From Emydura subglobosa (lineage: Eukaryota > Chordata > Testudines > Chelidae): 64,000 nucleotides of DNA. Every line of letters starts with the position of its first letter. Position 1 is the stretch's first letter. The notes below the pieces were generated by a model. The model saw nothing but the letters and a program-made list of their open reading frames with translations. It did no database searches and had not been told where the DNA came from. A program made the translations under genes and the position numbers. Shown here piece after piece: positions 9,650 through 22,384 of the stretch. The stretch lies in the NCBI GenBank assembly GCA_007922225.1, contig ML679960.1, positions 7,108,844 through 7,172,843 on the forward strand, written 5' to 3'.

Positions 9650-10839
9650 CAAATGTAAGCAAGGTCTGAGTGTCTGAGTAAAGGGGGCCATATTATTTGC
9701 ATGGGCTTTGTATCTGCATGAGTACAATTAACTACTTAGCATAATTTACCTAGGTGCGGAGCATAATGGGAAATGGTTAGCAGGGCCGGGTTTGGGTTAC
9801 AAACCACTTTTGTGTTAACTGCTGGGGTAATGAAATGTTGTCCTTCAATTGTATGAACAGATGTCAGCAAAACTGTGCTTAGTCTGTTATGATAGAACAC
9901 TTCACCCTAAACTACACAGAGCTCCCCAAGGGTGACAGGCCAATGTTCCAGCCTGGAAGAGGTGGAGGTGTGTCCTATTGGGATTGCAGGGGCCAAGTGA
10001 AAGGGCTGCCCCCAGGTAGGGAGTGAATCTCGCCTCCCATTGTTAAAAGGTAGACTTAATGACTCACCTTGGAGTCTTTTGTCTCTTGAAAGCAGGGACA
10101 TTTCCTGTATGACAGCAGAAGGTTTACCTATGAGCTGAAATCACTAGGAGCTGAAATCACTAAGAGCTGAACCAGTAGAGGATCTGGAAAACTTTGCCTG
10201 ACCACTAACAGAGCTGAGTGGGCAACAGGCAACTCTGATGGGGGGGCCGGCACAGTCGGTGCCAGCCCAGGGCGGCCGGCGGAGGGGCCGGCACAGTCGG
10301 TGCCAGCCCAGGGCGGCCAGCAGTTGGCAGGAGCCAGGTGCAGTTGGTGCCAGCAGTCGGTAGGAGATGGGCTTGGTCGTTGCCAGCGGTGGTCCTTAAG
10401 TGAGGCTCACAGGTGATAGGAGACAGCAGCAGAGGGGGCCTGGACAATCCTGTGTTGGACCGGTGCGGCATACGGGGCGGAGTCACACTGTACAACAGTC
10501 AGTACAGGGGCAAGAAGGAAGGGAGAGGCGAAGGACACGCCCTGTACTCTGGGGTGGGTTTGGGCTCATTGAGTTCATGAACTCTGTTTGCACTGTTTCC
10601 CAAACCAGTGCGGTGTTGTCTCTGTTTTGCTATTAAAAGGTTTCTTTCTACACTCAGACTCTGTGCTTGCGAGAGGGGAAGTATTGCCCTTTGGAGGGCG
10701 CCAGGGGATAGTGTGTAATTTCCCAGGTGACTGGGTGGGGGCTCGAGCCAGTTTGGTGTTGCATCATTTACAGGGACCCCTAGATATAGAACCCGGCCCT
10801 TGCTGATACCGACTCGGTCTGGCAGAAGGGTTACACAAA
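9650..10839 (+). mobile_element. Solo-LTR candidate, 1.18 kb, TGTAA...TTACA
   Basis: The proposed LTR is 9654-10835. It starts TGTAAGC, ends GGGTTACA, and is flanked by caaa (9650-9653 and 10836-10839), a 4-bp duplication. Inside are a 41-base duplication (10243-10325), a polyadenylation-type attaaaa at about 10632, and a U5-like segment that ends ctgataccgactcg...ttaca. The same 3' end, ctgataccaactcg...ttaca with matching spacing, closes the LTR candidate at 35787. The left boundary rests on the short duplication only. A 96-codon minus-strand and a 78-codon plus-strand frame inside it look like chance. Old endogenous retrovirus origin is an inference. Confidence 0.55.
10243..10325 (+). repeat. 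41-bp direct duplication
   Basis: A GC-rich 41-base unit starting ggggccggcacagtcggtgc is present at 10243-10283 and again from 10284, with a third, decayed partial unit (cagttggtgccagcagtcgg) to about 10360. It lies in the presumed U3 part of the LTR candidate. Confidence 0.8.
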
Positions 10840-13800
10840 TATCTCAAAAATTGCTGGCAAAAATAATTGACACCTGTTTATTACTTCCTACTGCCTGTCC
10901 AGACCATTGCTTAGTGGACCAGAACCTAATAGTCTTCCATATATATTTTTCTGGAAGCTGTTTGTAAATATGAGACATATATAAAAGGAGCAGACGGGAA
11001 GTTCTGCTCTGAAGGATTCTCTGATGATCACAAGTTAGCTGACTAGTAATCATTCTTAAAGATTTCTGAAACAGGCTTAGAAATCCTGCTTTCATGTTGG
11101 AAAAAGGCAACTAGCCAGTCAAATGATGAAGTTGATAGAAACTTTGCTCTATGGGCTTAATCAGAACCAAGAGTGGCATCCCTAATCACTGACTATATAA
11201 CCAAAACCACTGCCCACAGCAGCCATTAAGTCATATTCATTGGCTTTGGTGTCTCATAATCCTTGGTTTTGGTTATAGGGAAAAAACAAGCTAGTTATGG
11301 CTGTCTCCCTATCAAAATCTGTCAAGACAAAATATTGTTTCCTTTTGGGGTGTAAGTGCTTTACTAAGCTATTGAGCCTTAAGTGACAATGCTTCCTGCA
11401 GCATCAGAAACTCCATGACAGAACTGGTAGGTCTGCTAGTTTATTCTGGTCACATCTGGAGTGTCACAGCTGTCTCTACTGAGAATCAATGAGCCTTGGA
11501 TGTGGAAAACTCTAAAAGCTATGAATTTCTCTTGACAGGAAAACACTTTGTAACCCTATTCTTCTGACTATATTTCCATAGACAAACAAGCGTATGTGTC
11601 TCCTGCTGTCTGAAGGTCTAGTGCTAGAAGAAATGGTAAAGACACTTTGACAGGACAGGTCCCTAAAAACCAGTCAAATCTAATAGAAATAAGGTCTTAG
11701 TCTCACAGGATGCTGAGATACTTTTAAGTATAAGGCCTTCTCTGTCAGCAGTGATGATACTTCAGCTAACAAGCATTGTGACATAGGCACAATACTTTTT
11801 CACAGCCCATCAGTCAGTAAATAGAATCTTAACCAAGCATTTACAATAAACCCTCAGGCGGACACAAGCAATAGGCAGCTGCAAGTATCGGGTACCAGAA
11901 AATGTTACTTCCATAGGTAGAAGAACAATGTGGCTTTATTTCCTAGCTTGTAGAGACATTGCATTTTGATTTTAAGAACAGGTAATGCTGTTTATTTGAG
12001 GGGGAAATAAAGACTCATTCCTCCCATCAAATATCACAAACTTGTGTGTGCTTGTGGATCATCTTTCCCACTTTTGTGCAAAAGTGTTACATTTTGTTTA
12101 AGTGAGGGTAATATTCCATCTTTTTTTCTCATCCCTCCCAGAAAGACAGAGGCTGTAAAATACCCAGATCCTATATCAGAATTTGAAACAAAATGTTAGG
12201 TCCCTTCTGTATTGATTAATTTTTCAAATGTCTCCTTTGATGGTTTCCTGTCCACTGGGGCTTTCTGACATGGAATTTTAACTTTGGAAACTAAAATGTT
12301 GTTATGAGTCTTATTTTCCTGGACAAAATATTAAGGTGAATTCTTCCTTTCATGCATTGTCTCCTTTTCAAGTTTCATGTTCCTGAAACACAAACTTCTG
12401 TATTCCTGGAACAAAACACCCAGATAGTCCCACAATAAACTCTAAAGATGTTCTATAATCATTTCTTACACTTCACAAAAAATGTGATCATCACCAAGCT
12501 TTGGGGGACAGAGTGAAGCTCCCTTTTGAACTGTTCCGAATTCATATGACTGCTAATATTGTCACTGAGATCATGGAATCCATGACTTTAGCAGACCTCC
12601 ATGACTTCTGGCTTCAGCTTCTGCCCTGGGAGGCGGAGCCTGGGCTCAGGAAGTTAGCCCCACTGTAGCAGTGGGGCTTGGGCATTTGATTGCCCTCATC
12701 CTGCCTGAGAATTTTAATAAAAATCCCCAGGCCAAAATCTTAACCTTAGCTGTGGACAAATTAACATCTTGTTTACAAGGAATATGTGAGGAATACATGC
12801 CATTTGGACTCCATTTAATAACTACATGTAAAAGAATTTCATTAATGCTGGTAATCTTAGTGCTTATATGTCTATTTCTTTTGCATTTCGGTTTAAAAAC
12901 CAAAAAGGGTTTAAAAGGGTGATAGACTGAGCTACTTTTAGGTTGCATTTGGGCATTTTCAGAGACCTTTCCTTGTCAAAAGTCCTTCCAGTTATATGGG
13001 CACTTTGTCTCCAGGTGTTTTAAAGCAGACTAAAAAGGTCTAACTTGTTTATGAAGGTTGAGTACGGCTAGACAACATATCAGGCCTTATCTTCAAACCC
13101 TCTCAACTGCCATTGACTTGTACCTGATCCAGTGGTTTCTTGTAGGCAGCAAAAGTTTGCAAGCTGTGCTCCTCCCAGCAGCTCTGTTGTAAGAGTCAGC
13201 TAACTCTGGGGCACAGCTACTATCGTCCTGTTTGTCATCCCTTCCTATGACAAACTCTTGCTTTTATGCTTATTTTTTCCAAGCAAGGCAGGCTCTGCAG
13301 GTGTGCCTATTTAGTTCAAGAGGAGCCAAGAAGAGCTCAGAGTCCTTTTCCTGATTGGGATGGGGATGTGCCCCATCACAGACAGATCCTCATCCTCATT
13401 GTTGTCAATGGAGCTATAACAATTTACAACAGATGAGGCTCTGCCCTTATGAATCTACATTGAAGGGAGAAGGTTCTGGAAATAGCTAGATGAGTGATTT
13501 TGCACCAGTTGATCAAGGATATCCTGATGATCCCTTAATAGCGAGAAGCTCCATGGTTTGAAAAGTGTATTTCAAAATTTGTAAGGCTTTCTAGTTTTCA
13601 CACAGATGTGATACATAACTCCACAGGTTCAGCTAAATAATAGAGACACATTATTCTTTTTGTTTTTATATGCAAATTCTTTTTTTTTTAAGTACAAAGT
13701 TAGGTAGTTTTTAATAAAGGGGCTGCTCAGTGCAGCAAAAAGGACTGGAGACAAAAAGGAACTTGCTGTTTTATTTCAAGTGTATGCATGGGGGCATGGG

Positions 13801-16184
13801 CTCCCAGTGACTAAATGGGACACAAGGGAGGGGTAGAACATGGCTCCATCCTATAATACTCTGGGTAATCCAGTTAACACTATCATGACTGCTTTATGAC
13901 TACTGTTAGTTTTACTTTTTGGAGATGTGATCATAGGAATTAGATCTCAAACTTCTTTATTAAAAGTGGGACAGTTTCTCCGAGAGAAATTGTTGCTGGA
14001 AATCCTGTACCTCCGAAATTGTGACTGAATACAAAAGATGATTTTTGTTAGGTACTTTTCTAATGCTGTGTGGTCATGGTATTAAATCAATGAAGTTGCA
14101 TGGTGTAGGGGAAAAGCCTTCATTCAAGTTCCCAGGTTTGTGGAAATGTTAATTTATCTTCATGTTAGTCTCTGATAGTAAGTATATATAAAAGAGAATA
14201 TCTTTGCTATTTGTAGACATGTTTAACCATATTTATTCTTATTAAGGTTGTTAATGTTTCCTGTTGGGAATATTAAGCACTTGTCATATTCCTGATGAGT
14301 GTATCTTTTCTAGTACCATCTGGTTTAAAATCAGTTATGATAAGAAGATAAACTCTCTTCATTGGAGCCCCAAATAAAAGGTTTTAGAGTAGAGCTTCTG
14401 CTCCTCACCTGAAGCCATGGAGCTTGACTCACCTCTATTGACACAGAGGTTGCAATTCATACACTCCGCATCATCAGAGGCATTCACCCCCATGGCTGGG
14501 CATGCAGTGTTCCTACTACTGCCCTCCCTGAGGAGTTCTTTAGGAGCCCTGGTAACAGTGAGCATGCAGAAGATGCACTGAACGAGTGCATCTCCCACGC
14601 ACCAGGGCATCACCCACTTTCTAGGCTGCCCTCACCAATTCTAGTCCTGTGTGATCTTCTTTGGTTTTTTAAAGTATTTTTTCATAAGAAAAAAAACTTT
14701 AAAAATGTCACTCAAACTGCTATTCTTTTATGCAGTGGACAAGTTTTAGGTTAATGTGACGTTATCTATTAAATATTATAAAATGTATTGGCCTTGAAAG
14801 GTTTGTGACTATGCTTCCTGATTCATGTTACCTTAGTAACTAATAGCACATGGCCTTGTGAGTATTAGTGACCAGGAAAGCTGAAAGCAGTTTAGATGCT
14901 CCAAGTGAAAATATGTAATTTTTCAATTATATTAAAGCAGAAGCAGGATCTTTACTACCAAATAGCTTGTTGGGGTTTGGGCATTTCTAAACGAAAACTC
15001 TATTATTGGTGGAATGGAATGTACAATTAGAAGGAACTTTGTAAGAAAACAGAACTAAACAAAAGCAGGAAATGATACCTACACTAAATGAGATTTACTC
15101 AAATATAAATATTTGGTTGTTAAAAACATTCACGTCAGTGAGACTCCTCACATGCATAAGGATTAAATCAAAAGTTTTAATGATCATACCCTTAGTAAAC
15201 TGTGCTGTAGTCACAACTCTTGTGGGGGACACACGAAAAGAATAGGTGACAACTGCTTCAAAAGATTAAGGAAGATTACTGGAGCAAGAGTCACAAACAC
15301 AGGATAAAGTGAACTAGCAGGGAATAAAAAAATCTTTCACGAGCATCTGCTTGTTTAGGAAATACACCAATTGTTATTGTTCTAATAGCCTTTACTAGTT
15401 TGGTGAAACTTTTAACTTGGTTGTTAATATTTTTATATCCAGTAAGATGGTTTGGAATTATAAATGGGTACTTGCATGCTCTCCTCCCTTCATCATTGTG
15501 GTTAAACAGAGGACAAATATACTGAATAGTAGATATAAAATGGGCTCTTATTAGGATAAGTCTATGCTTACTCAAGAGGCACTCATTTCTTGAAGAGTTT
15601 TATTTAAATTTTTACTCTTTTATCTTGAGAGGACTTGATCTGGAGTGGATTTAAACATTCTGGGATGTCATGGTCCAGATCCTTCGCTTCACTAGTGTTG
15701 TGCCTGTTGCAACAGGGAAAGGAGCACAAAAGTGGCTTTATGCCACAGTAGCGCCTCTCGGATCCTAGGGCTAGCCAGGGACCAGTTCAGTACCTGGTGC
15801 AACTTTGAATAGTCTCAGATCAATCTCAGCAACTTGGCTGCAAACAGCCTCAGAAGGGCCTTGTCAGAGGCCAGGACAGAATACAGTGGCAGCACCTCAG
15901 ACATTTTCCCCACACACACCGGGCCCTTTCTGTTCTGGCCAGGAAGCAGGGTGTGGAAAACTGGTGTAACCACATCTGTGCTATCAGCCTATTCCCTTTA
16001 GTCAAGGGGAATTCCCACCTACCCAACTCATATGGACTTCGCCTCTTAAAGTGCTGCAGAAGTCAGAAAGATCAATTAATGTTAGGAAGTATTGAGGAGA
16101 GGGAAAACACAAATATTACTCCAGGACATGTATGCGTGTAAATGATGAAGCCACCTCATATCGTGTCTTGTGTTTAGTCACCTC
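10840..16184. other. Long stretch without recognised gene or repeat
   Basis: About 5.3 kb of moderately AT-rich sequence. The longest frames (12646-12948 minus, 12671-12922 plus, 15291-15575 minus) overlap one another or lack motifs. The plus frame at 12671 has a hydrophobic stretch near its end, but in AT-rich DNA this is expected by chance. A 14-base hairpin lies at 11196-11277. Confidence 0.6.
11196..11277. repeat. Perfect 14-bp inverted repeat
   Basis: The arm tataaccaaaacca at 11196-11209 is matched exactly by its complement tggttttggttata at 11264-11277, with a 54-base loop. The context does not show a MITE with clear ends. Its nature is unknown; it could be the remains of a short palindromic transposon. 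Confidence 0.6.
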
Positions 16185-16720
16185 ATGTTTAAAAAAGGAA
16201 AAACAGATCAAGAGAAGGGCAACAGAATGATGAGAGAAAGTGGGGGCAGGCTTTTCCATATGAAGCAAAATTAAGAAGACTATGATGATTTCATCTGGAA
16301 AGGGGAAGAGTGAAAAAAGAAATGACTGAAGTATATAAGGTAATAAAGGGTATTGAGAAGGCCAACTGAGCCTTGCTATTCTGAAGGACAACAGTGCACT
16401 GGATGAAAATACCTACCAGATAACTAATTTAAAGTAGATAAAAGAAAATACTTGAGGCAAATGGTTTAGAAGGACTTAAAAGGATCAGACAGATGAATAA
16501 GAATACCGTCTGCAATTACTCTAGTTAGGATAGCAATTAGTGTTTAGCCATCTTGATGCTTTGGTGAATAAGGTGATTGCAGGGTACAGAAAGACATTTC
16601 CCTCTGCATGATATATAATATTAGCCATAATACACAGGAGGGGTTTAGGCCTTGCTCTGAAGTATCTGACATTGACTACCATCAAGAAAGGAACACTGAT
16701 CTGTCATGATTTGCAATTCC
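16185..16720 (+). mobile_element. CR1 LINE, end of reverse transcriptase frame and 3' region
   Basis: Sense-strand CR1 motifs appear in order: gatcaagagaagggcaacag and aatgat (RT C-terminal region), tccatatgaagcaaaattaa, gtatataaggtaataaaggg, then a decayed ctctgaagtatctgacattg segment from the 3' part. Many stops and indels interrupt the frame. This is the same LINE superfamily as the minus-strand copies near 25.5 and 59.8 kb. Confidence 0.65.
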
Positions 16721-17655
16721 TATAATCCAATTAGAAAATAGATTTGATTCGTCAAACTCAATAGTTAAATTTAAGAAATGCTAATGTTTGCTCTATTTGT
16801 TTATTGTTAAGTAGCTATAAACAGCCACATCCTATAGCCTTTAGTCATTAGTATAACCGAGTGAAGAATTTGCAGGATTTAGCCCAATCAAAGTGATGGT
16901 GAACTGAAACAGCTATTTCTTCCAAAGAAAGCCACGCCAGATCCAACTGTTCATATAATGTATCTTTGAGAATAAAAAATACAAGCTCTTCATTTTTTTG
17001 TATTAAGAATGTGTCAACTAAGAGATCCCCAAACAGGTTTGAATGAACTTCTGATGTGCCAGAAGACTTGAGAGAGTCAGAGAAATCATTATAGAATTCT
17101 TACTGGCCTCTGAAATGCTCTTATATTTACACTAGAGTCAGCATTATCTTATTTCATGCCTTAGTCTGACCTTGTTCACCTAGATATCGTAGAAAGCAAC
17201 CTTATTATTTTTGCACGTTGCCAAATATGTCAAGGTCATATTTAATCAATTAAAAATACTAACAAAACTCCTTCAAATGAAGTCTTCTCTCAAGAAAGAT
17301 TAATTGCTCCAATGTACTATGCCATTTATTTTATCATCTATGCCTTTTAAATTTTTTAGTTTTATTTAATCTCATTCTCATTATTCTACTATGAGACTCC
17401 AGCCTTTGCTCTATACTACTTGTAGAAAAGCATAAACTGGCTTTTATATTACATACTGCACATTCATCCTGTCAGAAAGCGTTACTATCTAAAGTGTGAG
17501 AAATCATTTCAATGGTTTACTCAAATTACATTTAAGGTGTTGCAGAAAATATCGTTTCTGAAAATTCGTAATGCATTAAATTTCTTCTACATTTTGATAA
17601 TTATGTTTTCATTATAATACAATTATCTTTAACATTTTGTGGAAGAAAAATAAAA
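16721..17655. other. Unannotated AT-rich stretch
   Basis: No gene, repeat or regulatory feature that I can support. Confidence 0.5.
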
Positions 17656-17659
17656 TAAA

Positions 17660-17743
17660 GGGGGAGATTTTCAAAAGCACCTAAAGAATTTAGGACTGTC
17701 AATGGAACTTCTGCTCCTAAAAGTACTTTTGAAGATTTCCCCC
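17660..17743. mobile_element. Short palindromic MITE, 'gattttcaaaagcaccta' type
   Basis: The left end agattttcaaaagcacctaa pairs with the right end cttttgaagatttccc. This 84-base palindrome belongs to a class seen again, in more or less decayed form, at 31580, 53390, 53725 and 59570 in this window. Confidence 0.6.
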
Positions 17744-17821
17744 AAAGCTTCTGGTTTGTTAGTCTTTTCAATGCTTTTAAGGTGATACTTCCCTCCTTAT
17801 TAGGCAATGTGTAGATTCATC

Positions 17822-18002
17822 CACATATCTAGCTTGGGTACTTCTGTGGCCCCTGTTACCAGAATATCTGAGTGACTTATAATAGCTGATGCACAGAGAC
17901 ACCAGGTGACTTTCCCAAGGTCATGCAGGAAATCAGGGCTGAGTAGGGAGTTGAACCGGGGTTTCTAGAGACCTGGGCTAGTGCCCTGACCACTGGATTC
18001 AT
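17822..18002 (+). repeat. MIR-like SINE 3' half
   Basis: The motifs gactttcccaaggtcatgca, gggagttgaaccggggtttc and ccctgaccactgga follow the order of the MIR tRNA-unrelated half and tail. The copy is truncated at its 5' side. Confidence 0.6.
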
Positions 18003-18379
18003 AGGCATGATTTTTCTTTTATACTGTTAATGGAGAAATGTTAAATAGTCTCAGGAATAAAGGCAAATGATTAACACTGCTTTCTATTCAGATTTGCTAG
18101 AAATATTTCAATTGCTCTTTTCATTCTTTCATTTTTATTCTTTTTCTTTCTTGTTTACAGTTAGTCTTGTCAGAGTAGTTAAAGTTGAAAGGCCTGGCTG
18201 AAATGGTAGAGTGAGTCAATAACGCATTAACCTTTCACTTTTTACTTACAGTTTAAAACAGACCAAAGGTTTCCTTAGGAGCATTTTAAAGTCCATAAAC
18301 AAAAGAAAAAAGAGAGAAAATCTAATAGCAATGGTTTTGGTCTTATTTCATTTTCAGTACTGAAAAATCTATATCCCTG

Positions 18380-18577
18380 AGAGAGATAGTTAAGCTGACT
18401 CAATCTCTGGTGTAGTCAGTGCTATGTCAATGGAGGAATTCTTCCATTGAACTACCTACTGCCTCTTGGGGAGGTGGAGTACCATCAGTGATGAGAGAAC
18501 CCCTCCCATCCTTGTAGTAAGTGTCTACACTGAAGCACTGGTGTAGCTACAGCATTTTAAGTGTCGACATAGCCTCA
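18380..18577. mobile_element. hAT-type MITE with central palindrome
   Basis: The centre is a 24-base imperfect palindrome around gaattc (tcaatggagg...tccattga, 18427-18450). It is followed by gcctcttggggaggtgga, aacccctcccat, and the terminal tgtctacactgaagca...cgacatagcct. I recognise this order from a widespread turtle MITE. The left end is decayed. Confidence 0.6.
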
Positions 18578-18734
18578 GACGCGAAAAGGGTTGCTGGTTC
18601 AGCATGGTTCAATGCGAGGGAACTCAACGGACATAAATAGCTATTATCATGAAATACGCCATTAGTCTGCACACACCTTTGACTGGCTTATTTCAGAATT
18701 TGGCTTGGCAGATGGGGCCTTTCTTCACATCTAA

Positions 18735-19072
18735 GAAAATCACTGTGGAGTTTGTCATTTAATCATTGCCGAGGAACGTACTGTGCTGCACCATTGCAGT
18801 TGTGCCGATACTGCTGCGCCACTGCTGGTGAAGACACTCTATGCCGATGGGAGAGTGCTAGACATTCTGAGCTCCCTCCCGTTGGCATAAAAAAATCCAC
18901 CACTGCAAGCAGCATAAGCTATGTCAGGGGGAGAAGCTCTCCCACCAACATAGCGCTGTGCGCACTAGCACTTATGTCAGTGTAGCTTATGTTGCTCAGG
19001 AGGGTGGAATATTCACACCCCTGAACGATGTACGTTTTGCCAACATAGACGGTAGTGTACACATAGCCTAAA
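18735..19072. mobile_element. hAT-type MITE, second copy nearby
   Basis: The block has two inverted segments, gccgatgggagag/ctctcccaccaac and gttggcata/tatgtcag, and ends with tagtgtacacatagccta, the common right end of these elements. A 77-codon frame inside (18752-18985) is not considered real. Confidence 0.5.
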
Positions 19073-20610
19073 GAAGATGCTCATCTAGATAACCAAGCTG
19101 TAGTATTTGCTCTTTGAACCCTTCTCTACCCCTGTGAGGCACAACAATAGAGATAGGCAGAAGTCACAACATTTGGATCTGGATTTCAAAATCTGGTCTG
19201 GTGCCTTCAGATCTGAGAGAGAGGTCCTCAGCCGCTATGAACAAGCACAGCTCTGCTGATGTCAGTAGAACTATGCTGATTTACACCAGCCAAGGACCTA
19301 TTTTGCATTTGGCCTTTTAGAAAGATAGGGGCCATTTGTCATGTTCAAATGTGGGCGTGCATTAAGGATTTGGATTTCAAACATCCGCAAAATTCAGGAA
19401 TGTTTAGAACCAAGGTTTTGTTCAAGCCAATCTCTCTTTGAAAGCACGTTTGAGTGGAAGTACAAAAAGAGAAAATAATTAAATAAATGCCATCACCATG
19501 TTTCCTTCACCAGAAAAGGATTAGACATTCTGAAAAACTAGAAAGTACATTTTGTTATTATCTAACTATACACTTAGCCTCCCACCTGTCTTTACTGGCC
19601 CACATGGTAATCGTGAAGAAAAGAGATAGGAGAAAAGAGATAGGAAAACATACTGTATATCGCAAAGGAAAGAACACACGTCTGTGAGACTATAACAGTG
19701 CGGCATGACCCACAGCATGTTATCTCTAAAAAATGCATCCCACTCACGCAGTGACATCATAGGCATTTTCAACACCTTTTAAAATGTACACAGATCCTTT
19801 GACCTTTGCCTTTGTGTGCTTTAATGAAGGAGATTTAACTCAACAGACAGACAAATACAAAAATAGGCCTGGTTTTTTTTCTTCCTCTGGTTTTTTTAGT
19901 TGGATATATTTTGAAGTCAGGGAAGCACATCAGAGATTATTTATTTGCCCATGTGCTGCAGAAGAGACCTGCAAATTCAGAATTAAAATAGTAATTGCAC
20001 TGGATCAGGTTCATGTTTCAATAGAATGCAAAGATGTTAGGGTAAAGTAACTTAAAAAGTTATGCATCAGAGCTTGTCATGGTTTAGGTTATCTAATTTC
20101 ATAGAAAAAAAGGCCAAAGTCACAGGATCAACACAGGTGCACAAGATTGCACTTTAATCCATCCCGGTTTCTCAAAATGCCTGCAACCTCTTCAAAACAT
20201 GACAATAGCTAATCCCATCTTCAATCTGTTGGTCCTGCCTTCAAGGGACTGCAATGACGTCTACTAAATTTCCCACAACCCCTATGAAAGAGGTCTGACT
20301 CTATCTCACCTCCAAGCCACATTCCAACAAACGTTGTGACGATAAGATCACGCCATCCTACTGCCCTATGCCCATGATAAGAAATGAAATCGATCCCACT
20401 TCCAATGGCTGAACATCCTGTCAAATCCCCTCTTGAAGTGATCTTTCTCAGGCTAACAACTTCCAGTGAAAATACAAAAAATAATGATGAAATGCCAAAA
20501 ATGCTTAAAATCAGAGATTATGAGAAAAGTTGTGGTTTCTGGGTTAGCATGACTCATATTACAATTTTATCACAAGCCCATGCATTCAAGCTAAATTATC
20601 ATTATTGCTT
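19073..20610. other. Non-coding stretch
   Basis: Nothing recognisable apart from a degenerate MITE-like trace around 19255-19330 (gatttacaccagccaaggac). Frames such as 19784-20050 have no domain features. Confidence 0.5.
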
Positions 20611-20611
20611 G

Positions 20612-20725
20612 TATTAGTGTAGCAGCTAGGAGCCAGTCATGGACCAGGATCCCATTGTGCTTAGTCCTCTACAAACACAGAACAAAAAAATGGTCCCTGC
20701 CCCAAAGAATTTACAGTTTGACAAA
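20612..20725 (+). repeat. Interspersed repeat fragment, 'cattgtgcttag...ctacaaacac' type
   Basis: Contains ggatcccattgtgcttagtc, tacaaacacagaac and ccccaaagaatttacagttt. Same family as the fragment at 1895. Confidence 0.6.
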
Positions 20726-20779
20726 CCCCATTATTCAGGTAACCATCACTTGCCAACCCTGATCTAATGGTCTAGCTGC

Positions 20780-20875
20780 AAAGTCTTGATCCTGCCAACT
20801 GCCTTGTGCCTATCCACAGCCTGATTGATGTCAATAGGGCGTTATGTGGAGGCAAGATCCTGCCCAAGCGGAGCA
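20780..20875. mobile_element. Palindromic MITE remnant
   Basis: Left cttgatcctgccaactgcc and right ggaggcaagatcctgcc are inverted copies around gattgatgtcaatagg. About 95 bases in all; decayed. Confidence 0.4.
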
Positions 20876-21349
20876 GTCATTAATAATTAATTATTCATTT
20901 GATGAATTCCATCTCATGGACAATGGTAAATTGTCTATGAACAGATTGTGTTAATATCAGATTTATTCACTGTTTACAATTATTTTTTCTGCCTAATTCT
21001 TGATCCACAGCCTGTTCACCTACAGGTCATTGTGACCTTTTGATATTTGCACTGTTTTGATTGGACACACACACAATGAGGCTTATGCACATGATTACAT
21101 CATTCACCTTCTGTGAATATTCAGTAACATTCACCTAAACATTGTGATATTGTTGAACATTCCTGTCAATACACCTGCATGCTAGAATGTTCATGGAAAA
21201 TGAATCCCAGGGTCACAAAGGCACCAGAAGGCCAATTCATGAAACAAGGTGAAGAGAGATATTTTCAGAACCAATTTTTGTAGAATTATTCAGCTTTAAT
21301 TGTGATTCTTGATTTAAGGTGGCCTGAAATAAAGCAGCAAGGTTTAAGT

Positions 21350-21480
21350 ATGAATTACTATTTGTATTGCAGCAGCCCTACTCATGGACCAAGACCCTAT
21401 TGTGCTAGGCACTGTACAAACCGACCAAATAGAGCTGCCCCAAAGAGCTTACAAACTAAGTAGTGTGTCATAGACAAATA
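21350..21480 (+). repeat. Interspersed repeat fragment, same family as 1895
   Basis: Carries accctattgtgctaggcact, gtacaaacc and gccccaaagagcttacaaac in the usual order, truncated on both sides. Confidence 0.6.
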
Positions 21481-22017
21481 AAAAATGACATAACAACTGA
21501 ATTAAACCCAGATACATCAATCCTTATTATTACCACTAATAGTCATCATAGCAATTGGTGGTAATTAAGCCTTGGGAACATGCTCATTAAGATGCTGTCA
21601 TTTTTTAGAGATGACTGTTATTAAACTTTTTTTTTGAGTGACAGTGGGTTAAATCATGGGTCAAATGACATTAAGTAAAAGTATCTGGACGATCCAAAAA
21701 TACATGGTGCTTTTGTAGAGAAGGGGGTCCTATTTTAGGGATGGGAAAATCAGTTTAGATAAAATAGGAACTAAACTTTCTTTTAAACTTACAAATAAGA
21801 CTGCTGTTTTGTTTATTTTTAAAATTTTCTTGCTTTAGCACATCATGGTTTTGGCCAAAACCCTGCAAAAGAGGCTATTTGTGTTCAGCGCAAAGTACAC
21901 ATTTAACTGAGAGAAAAAACTGATCACATGGGTGACAGAGCTATGCTTCAGCCATCCAAACAGAATATTAGTCCTAATTATTTGAATGATTCCCTCCCCC
22001 CACCAGTCTTTCTGAAA

Positions 22018-22265
22018 ATATTATTATTTTTAATTCATCTTACTGTACTGCCTGGAAACCCCAACTGAGATCAGAACCTCATTGTGCCAAGTGCTGTACA
22101 AACATTTATTGAGAGACAGTCCCTGCCCTGAGGTGCTTACAATCTAAAAGGACATGACATACAAAGAGGAAAGAGAGGCATGGGAAAGGGAAGTAACTTG
22201 CCCAGGGTTACACAACATATAAGGCTTTGCATAGAGTAAGATTTAAAGCTGTACTGTTAGCAAAC
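22018..22265 (+). repeat. MIR/CORE-SINE-like repeat, fuller copy
   Basis: In order: attattatttttaattcat, cctcattgtgccaagtgctg, gagacagtccctgccctgag, gcttacaatctaaaagga, and gtaacttgcccagggttaca. It joins the 'cattgtgc' segment to the MIR-like half in one copy, which suggests the shorter fragments in this window belong to the same composite. Confidence 0.65.
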
Positions 22266-22384
22266 ACATGCTAGTAGTTTTTAAGTCTGGAGTAGACAAG
22301 GAACACTGTCTTTAAAACATACTAAACTAGCCAAGTTAAAGCCTGGGCTCTCCTTTGTAGACTTTAACTCAACCTGTTTAGTAT

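Noticed and set aside
12671..12922. 83-codon frame with a hydrophobic stretch, considered as an envelope-like membrane segment
   Set aside because: No neighbouring retroviral motif, a minus-strand frame covers the same place, and AT-rich DNA often encodes hydrophobic runs.
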